This document shows positions 58,181 through 64,000 of a stretch of DNA of 64,000 bases, piece after piece. Below the pieces are notes generated by a model. That model did no database searches and was not told the origin of the DNA. It worked only from the letters and a program-made list of their open reading frames with translations. Made by a program: the position numbers and the translations under genes. The DNA is from Triangularia verruculosa (taxonomy: Eukaryota > Ascomycota > Sordariomycetes > Sordariales > Podosporaceae), in assembly GCA_033296885.1 (NCBI GenBank), contig MU864008.1, positions 1 to 64,000 on the forward strand. The letters are read 5' to 3'. How positions within the stretch are numbered: the stretch's first letter is position 1; the number at the start of each line of letters is the position of its first letter.

Positions 58181-60888
58181 ATGCGCCCTACTCAGGAGCG
58201 TGACACCAGGTCCCGGAGCGAAGCTCCGTGCCACTCAAACGACACATGCGAGGGGGCAGAGCCCGAGGCAACAATTCCTTTATATGTCACTTCCATTACA
58301 GCCGAAACCACCGTTCCGATTACCGTTACGCCTGCTAAAAGGTCTCCAATTGCCAACAATCAAGGCAAACCACAAAGCATTAGCTTATGCACAAAGGCAA
58401 GCGACATTGCGATCGTGACAGGGCTGAACCAAGGCAACGGCAGTCCAGGCGCATCAACACCACATCGAGCGAACGAACCTGCGCCTTCTTCAGGACAAGG
58501 TCGTCCATTTACTGAGCTTCCAGAGGATCTCCTCGGGCTGAATGATAATGACCGAAATGGGAGCACAACGAATGTGGGAACCGACGAAGAGGAGGTGCTC
58601 AATCTTGGGCCATGTGGAAATAGCAGCGCACATACCACTGTAAGTAAGACGACTCGGCGCCGCTTTATATTAGTCTTGTTCTGAGCTAACTTTGACCTTC
58701 CCAGTCAGACGACGGGGCTAGTTGTCATTTAGCCCCGTTCCAACTCATTCCGAGCCAGCGTCTCCAACCAGCCGATAAGGCCAGCATCCTGGGGTTAGGC
58801 CTTGATCAAGGAGAAATTCCAACATCAGACGCGGGTCCTACTCAACCTAGCGTCACGGTTGTCACAGACCTCGGTGATCGAATGTATTCGAATCGCAGAG
58901 ACTCGGACAAGTCAGAAGAGTCAGAAGAGTCAGAAGTCACTGGTTCTGATGCGGAGTCGACGACAACGAGCCTACGGTGCCACCTTTACAAAGCGCTGAT
59001 TCCATCTGACTCTGATGTTGCAACACATGGATTTATGCCCAGGTCTCAGTTGGAGGAACTTCTCAAGGTCGATACCGTGGGCCATGAACTCCTGACCTCT
59101 GGGAGGTCTGTCCGGAGGCGTGTTCAGATGGCGTTGACCTTCCGCTCCCGACAAACACAAGTCCGCATGCTAGCTGCAAGAATCTGCGGAAGCGAGGATA
59201 GCGATATCTTCGACCCTGCAACAGATCGAGTAATGGTGTTCCGAAAAATATTGGCCATCATCTTGTTCTGCGGGCATAAAAACTGGGAGGAGCGGGTGCA
59301 ATCGTTCATCGACGACAGGATTTCTGATGCCGACCTCCCATTACTCATTCACACCCCATCCAAGCGTTACGAGCTGCGTAGCAAATTAAAGCCCAAAACC
59401 CGGCTTAAGTGCTTCAAATCATGGGAAATCGACGACAGAAAGAGATTCGAGTCGTGGCAGTGGGTAGTACGCTCCCCATACTTCGGCCGTGACAAAAATG
59501 CCCCGACGAAGATCCCTTGTTATGTTCTTCCCAACTCTACCATTTTACCAGTTCTAAGCTCAGAGCGAGTAGGCAGGCGAGGAGGCTCTGGGGAAGTGAA
59601 AAGGGTTGAAATTCACTCCGATCACCACGGTTTCCAGGAGTTTGCTGTCAGAGCAGGAGAGACCACAAACAAAAAGGTGCGTCAAGACCAGTGACATTAG
59701 AAAATATCAAGGTGAACAGTGAACTTACCTCACTTGACAAGACATCTAAGCCAACCGGTGGGCACTTCGCGGTCAAAACCCTCTACTTTAACCAGAGACA
59801 AAGATTTGAGAAGGAGGTCGGAACCCTCAAAGCCATCAACAAGATGCCACATCCCCACCTAATTACCCTTCTTATGACCTACGAGTATCGGGAGAAATTT
59901 CACCTTGTCTTCCCGTTGGCTGAATGTGACCTACTGCAATATTGGGAAGCAGGCGTCAAGGACCAGTCTCACAATGATGAGCTTACGTGCAGGTGGTTTG
60001 CTCAGCAGTGCCATGGCCTAGCATCTGGCTTAAAGCAGGTTCATCAGAGCAAAAGAGAAACGTCTGCCGGGTTTGCCGAACGCGCACAGTTGGTCAGACG
60101 ATCGGTTTACCAGATCAAGAACCAAGTGCCTGAGGGGGAGGATCCAAGGCCGAGAATGCTAGTCTGTCAGCACGGAGACCTTAAACCCGAAAACATACTC
60201 TTGTTTGCGGATCCAGATTCGACGCAGAGTCTGCGTGGTAAAGGGGTACTCAAGATCACTGACTTTGGTGAGGCCGAATTCGCCGAAGATGGCGCTATGG
60301 CGCAAAAGCGATTGCCGACGACGCCGATTTACCAGGCTCCCGAGGCATCAAAGGCGCTCGGGAAACGATCTATGGGTACTGCCTACGACATATGGTCTCT
60401 TGGATGCGTATACCTAGAGTTCGCAGCATGGTGTATGGGCGGCTGGGCTTATTTTGATCGTTTCGTATCTGCACGGGCCGAGCTAGACCCATTGTCAGCC
60501 CGCACACCTGTTCATTCGACCCCCTTTTTCCGGATCAAGCCAGCCGAATACACTGGCGAACCCGTTGCTGAGGTCAAAGACTCAGTTTACAAGGTATGTA
60601 CATGCATGCATCTCTTGAGGCACCCGACCTTGTCAATGCCGCCAAGCGTCCATTGCGATTTACATCACCAACTCATCTGACTCCCTCAATTAGTTCATTG
60701 ATGATATGCACAGCAATCCCGCGTGTACAAGATTCTTTCACGACTTTCTGGATATCATTCAAGAGGGGATGCTCGTCATCGACCCCTCTCGTCGCATCAA
60801 CTCCGTTGACTTGGAACGGAGGCTTGACGAACTGAAAAGCGAAGATAGGTTTGATCCGGGATACTTTTGGGAGCATTCAGCAAGATGA
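58181..60888 (+). CDS. Serine/threonine protein kinase, paralog of the kinase-HET kinase
   Basis: Four exons: 58181-58639, 58705-59676, 59751-60593, 60694-60888; 822 residues with all junctions in phase. A disordered N-terminus of about 240 residues is followed by a helical region resembling the start of the kinase-HET protein (both carry SDxDLPL near its end), then a kinase: glycine loop VGRRGGSGEV, lysine HFAVKTL, HGDLKPENIL, DFGEAEF, YQAPEASK, DIWSLGCVYLEF. All catalytic residues are present. It ends with the C-lobe (VIDPSRRINS) and has no HET domain. The start at 58181 is the first in-frame ATG. Divergent from the kinase-HET gene about 2 kb away, suggesting duplication followed by HET gain or loss. 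Confidence 0.85.
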
Positions 60889-61016
60889 ACAGTTCGATGA
60901 CTGAGCATGGCTGAAGTGGGCTTCTGGGGATTTTGAGTTGGCTACCTGGTAGATACCTACCTACCGACCTACTTTAACACCTAGGTCCCAATTCCAGAAA
61001 TAGCTCTACAAGACTT

Positions 61017-62129
61017 CTAGACCTTCCCGTCCGGGAACTCGATTCTCAGTTGGGCGTCTCGTTTATCCTTATCGGTAAAAAACCACTCCGGGAGCCAATG
61101 TTGGAAATTGACCTTCCAATCCGAGGCCGAACAGAAGCTGACGGGATCACACCTCGGCGGTGCCCGTGGTGGGCTCATCCGTGACAACACCTTCGCTACG
61201 TTGAAGTCGGTGATGACGGCGCGGAGTGTCGGGCTCTGTAGGTTGCCAAGCAGGAAGATGTTGCGTGGCGCAAAGTCGGCCTGCATTACGCCTGCCATCG
61301 CCAGCTTCAGTTGTGAGGCCGCGGCGCGTGCGAAGGCGTGGATGCGAGCGTCGTCTGTCAAGGCGCTACCATTAGGGTTTTTGACGGGCTGGGCTGCAAT
61401 TATCTGCTCCATAGACGGCCCGTGCAGGTACTCAGTGAGTATCAGCGGCACAGTGCGTGTATACGTGATGGCGCCAATAGCCACCTTGAGCTTTAACGTG
61501 AAGGAGCCAAAGTAGGCCGGGTAGCAGCCTCTGATGTTTTTCGACTCATCCCGAGGAGCTGTAGCGGCCCACTTGGCCTCGTAAGCTGTCAGCTCCTCGT
61601 AGGCGGCAGCCTCGATGCTGTAGTCGCGCTCTGCATCCCACACTACATCCGTCGGCATGCTAGGGTGTTCCGTGTTGGAGAATCCGTAATACAACGGGTG
61701 GTAGATCTTGGCTAGGTATTTCGCCTTGATTGGGTCGTTATCCCAGTGGCACGTCACCACTTGGGCGCCAGCCTTGTCGCCGCCCCGAATCACCGACTCA
61801 ATGACCAACGAGGCACTCGGGGTCGGAGCAGGCGAATTGGCGCGACTTTGGGTCTTTAGAGTGCTCCTCTCACTCCCACTCAGCTTCCTGACACCGTTGG
61901 TTGGAGCTGCAGGTCTCGGGACTTCATCCGGCTTGACATCCCTGATGCAATATCGAGTTTGTGTATAGCCCATGATCTTGTCGTAGCCGTTCGCTAGCCT
62001 TGCCCCGGGGGGTCGATAGCTACCGCCGCCAAATGGAGGGGGAGGGGTGTGAGATGTGACGACCATTTGGAAACCAATAACATAGGGGCAGCGAGGTTTC
62101 TCGGGATCGGCCGGCGGGGTCCAATTCAT
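61017..62129 (-). CDS. Kinase-fold protein (atypical), fungal
   Basis: About 370 residues from ATG 62129 (MNWTPPADPEKP). The frame continues upstream to ATG 62186, but the bases there look like an intron end (cgcttccag before VHREHTLDL), so a 5' exon may be missing. The C-terminal half has a kinase-like catalytic loop MQADFAPRNIFLL (Asp and Asn kept, His absent) and a TDFNVAKV metal-binding motif in place of DFG, with LTEYLHGPSMEQII as a hinge-like strand. This pattern occurs in fungal kinase-like and aminoglycoside-phosphotransferase-like proteins. Activity is plausible, substrate unknown. It is convergent with the kinase gene, with only 128 bp between the stops. Confidence 0.68.
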   Translation of the reverse strand: MNWTPPADPEKPRCPYVIGFQMVVTSHTPPPPFGGGSYRPPGARLANGYDKIMGYTQTRYCIRDVKPDEVPRPAAPTNGVRKLSGSERSTLKTQSRANSPAPTPSASLVIESVIRGGDKAGAQVVTCHWDNDPIKAKYLAKIYHPLYYGFSNTEHPSMPTDVVWDAERDYSIEAAAYEELTAYEAKWAATAPRDESKNIRGCYPAYFGSFTLKLKVAIGAITYTRTVPLILTEYLHGPSMEQIIAAQPVKNPNGSALTDDARIHAFARAAASQLKLAMAGVMQADFAPRNIFLLGNLQSPTLRAVITDFNVAKVLSRMSPPRAPPRCDPVSFCSASDWKVNFQHWLPEWFFTDKDKRDAQLRIEFPDGKV

Positions 62130-62713
62130 GATTGTTGCGAGGTCGAGTGTATGTTCGCGATGAACCTGGAAGCGAGAAAAAGCCAAGCACCAAGGTTAAC
62201 TGGCAACGAATATAGCTAATAAGGGCAAGGAAGGTACTAGGTAGGTAGGTGGGAACCTTGGGTCTTTCGAGTGCTCCACTTGGTCTAGGCGATATAATCA
62301 CGAGTAAAGGTTATCAAAATGGTCACTGCTAGTGATGCAGGAATCTGCAAGAAGCGAAAGCTGAAAAAGGGGGTCAGGAAGCGAGATAATTATGAAGAGC
62401 AGTGGGCGAAGCCCGCAGCGCGTCGAGGGTATTAAAGCTACCCCGCGTTGTGGATTCTGCTGAGTGCACAGATGCTGCAAAGGGACACATGCGGATGGCA
62501 TTGTTGGGCTTCCTTCAGTTGGCTCTTGCCCAACCAACCGTCGTCTAAAAAGGCCAGGACATGGAGACATAGGGGGCTATTGCTATTGCGGGCGAACGGG
62601 TAGGATGTTGTTAGATTTTAGTTGCGGGTCAACCTAACACTATATGCTATCGTGCGAACGTCGAGATAGTGGCATGGCTTCCATTGTTGGAATGTGGGGC
62701 TAGGTGCTGACTC

Positions 62714-62742
62714 CCATTCACTCAGCACTGCTGAGTGAATGG
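62714..62742. repeat. Perfect 14-bp inverted repeat
   Basis: CCATTCACTCAGCA, one base, then its exact reverse complement. Followed at about 62771-62815 by a second inverted pair of AATCAATCAAAT type. They lie 130 bp from the hAT relic and may be subterminal remnants. Confidence 0.75.
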
Positions 62743-62870
62743 CCTACTAGCCATCAGCGCTGCCGTCAGATCAATCAATCAAATTTGGACCGTATCTGAT
62801 TTGATTGATTTGATTGAACTGATCTGACCAAATCTGATCACTGCGGTATCCGATAAAACTATTCCCTACC

Positions 62871-63126
62871 CTACGCCTCCCTGACCTTGACTCCTCCGAG
62901 CTCGATACAACCATTCCGCGTCCAATTCTTCATCAATTGAAGCATCTCGATCATAGCCTCCTTCAGGAACGTTATCGTTAGCTTCGCCGTACTAAATGCC
63001 TTCTCACAGTCATCTGCCATTGTAGGTATAGCTAGGATGTCTAGGTAATGCAAACCCACTGAGCCGCGGAAACGAGCCCTTATAATCAACCCACCATTGA
63101 ATAGGGTTAGAAACTTCTTGGGGCTT
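62871..63126 (-). pseudogene. hAT transposase C-terminal relic
   Basis: Minus-strand remains of the hAT dimerisation domain. PIQWWVDYKGSFPRLS lies in one frame (up to about 63126) and LDILAIPTMADDCEKAFS in another (62871-63089), so there is at least one frameshift. The block order matches the hAT C-terminus; no catalytic region remains nearby. Confidence 0.75.
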
Positions 63127-63661
63127 AAGTCTGTAGTATCTCAGGTACCCATTCTCCAGACATATTGTTGTTCGTAAAGTTTATCTTTTTGTCCACCACC
63201 CGCCCAGTTAGGTATGAATTGGAAACACACCTGTTTTTGTCAGTACCTGTACCTAGGTACCTTAGGTACGTACTCAAAACTCGTAGCAACAACATGAGCC
63301 AGATGCGTGAGGATCGTATCCTGGGTCTTGGCATTTCCCCTTGTCGCCACTGCCCAATCATACGGGCGAATGCACCCACATGTTCCTGACGATCCCCCAC
63401 ACCATGCATCCTCAACCCGACTGACAGAGGCCACACACCTGGCTCCTTCTTCATTCAGGAAGGCACGTGGGCTAATCGTGTAGGATTGCAATGTTACTGC
63501 TACGATTGTTTACTCGCTCAGTTCCCGCCAACGTGCATGAGCTGAGAGATGCACACGTGCTCGATCATAAGGTAGGCCAAGAGTGTCATAAATAATGACC
63601 TTCTCCAATCTCAACTGGCGATAGCTGAGAGCTTTCGCACATCAGGCGACCCGCTGGAGCA

Positions 63662-64000
63662 ATGGTTTTCTTCCACGCACTGGGCGCGCTCGCCTTATTC
63701 ATTCGCCTTGTTCTGTCGAAACCTCAGCCGTCATCCCCAAACGTCTTCACGACGACTTGTCAAGGAAAGACATACAGCTATAACGAACTTGCGGGATTTG
63801 GATCCATCCCTTCCGATGCAAGAGACAAGTTCGGTGACACAATTAGCATCGGCTCTTCTGCAGCCGTGACTAACTGGAAGAAACGGTGCACCGGCAAAAA
63901 CAAACAAACCTCCTATACCGGGACGCTCTATGGCCTCCCCGACAGAGGTTGGAACACCCAAGGGACACAAAACACCGTTCCTCGCGTTCACACGTTCGAG
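63662..64000 (+). CDS. Secreted phytase-like esterase, 5' part
   Basis: 113 codons open to the window edge, so the gene is cut. Signal peptide MVFFHALGALALFIRLVLS, then the start of an esterase-like/phytase-like beta-propeller domain: YSYNELAGFGSIPSDARDKFG and GTLYGLPDRGWNTQGTQN, both hallmark blocks of this fungal secreted family. Substrate not established from sequence. Confidence 0.75.
   Translation, partial: MVFFHALGALALFIRLVLSKPQPSSPNVFTTTCQGKTYSYNELAGFGSIPSDARDKFGDTISIGSSAAVTNWKKRCTGKNKQTSYTGTLYGLPDRGWNTQGTQNTVPRVHTFE

Larger units (their letters stand above)
62130..63661. other. Intergenic with transposon relic
   Basis: Contains the possible 5' exon of the kinase-fold gene (62130-62301), inverted repeats, a hAT relic and TAGGTA tracts (62236, 63250). 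No intact gene. Confidence 0.5.

Overview
The window is nuclear DNA from a filamentous ascomycete, most likely a Sordariomycete and probably Sordariales. The evidence is short 50-85 nt spliceosomal introns with GT..AG borders, and families typical of Pezizomycotina: CFEM, HET, fungal STAND/NACHT proteins, P450s and exo-glucosaminidase GH2. There are no operons. Exon borders were read by eye from splice signals and from continuity of protein motifs, so they are models, not transcripts. I ran no searches; family names rest on recognised motifs.

Left part (1-17.4 kb): a six-exon NACHT-C2H2 zinc-finger NLR-like gene (-) is divergent from a nine-exon SNF2 helicase with an internal RING-like cysteine cluster (+). 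Then follow a secreted triple-CFEM GPI-type protein (+) and two tandem paralogous disordered proteins (+). These paralogs share a basic helix and two SUMO-interacting-like motifs; the second has an apparent frameshift near its N-terminus.

Middle (17.4-29.3 kb): one giant minus-strand gene of about 3.9 kb codons. It has a Cys-rich zinc-ribbon N-terminus, roughly 3000 residues of acidic tandem repeats, and a basic tail with repeated Gly-Phe-Trp modules. It contains a GC-AG intron and a 97-base N gap. The gap hides a frame change, so its true length must be a multiple of three.

Metabolic stretch (30.5-44 kb): mannitol dehydrogenase/L-xylulose reductase-type SDR, secreted amidohydrolase (C-terminal frameshift), FAD monooxygenase (second GC-AG intron), secreted exo-beta-D-glucosaminidase, a vWA-domain protein and a P450. 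Several of these genes change from C-rich to G-rich along the coding strand.

Right part (44-62.2 kb) looks like a fungal self/non-self or immune-type island. It holds two related STAND-like proteins whose P-loop has lost its lysine, a DUF7025-type AAA ATPase interrupted by one in-frame TAG, a kinase-HET fusion with a one-base frameshift, a second kinase sharing the same N-terminal helical region, and a kinase-like protein. Beyond it lie a hAT transposase relic and the 5' end of a secreted phytase-like esterase cut by the window edge. The best candidate for an undescribed system is the paired kinase / kinase-HET plus P-loop-less STAND plus AAA set, with several members broken in this assembly.
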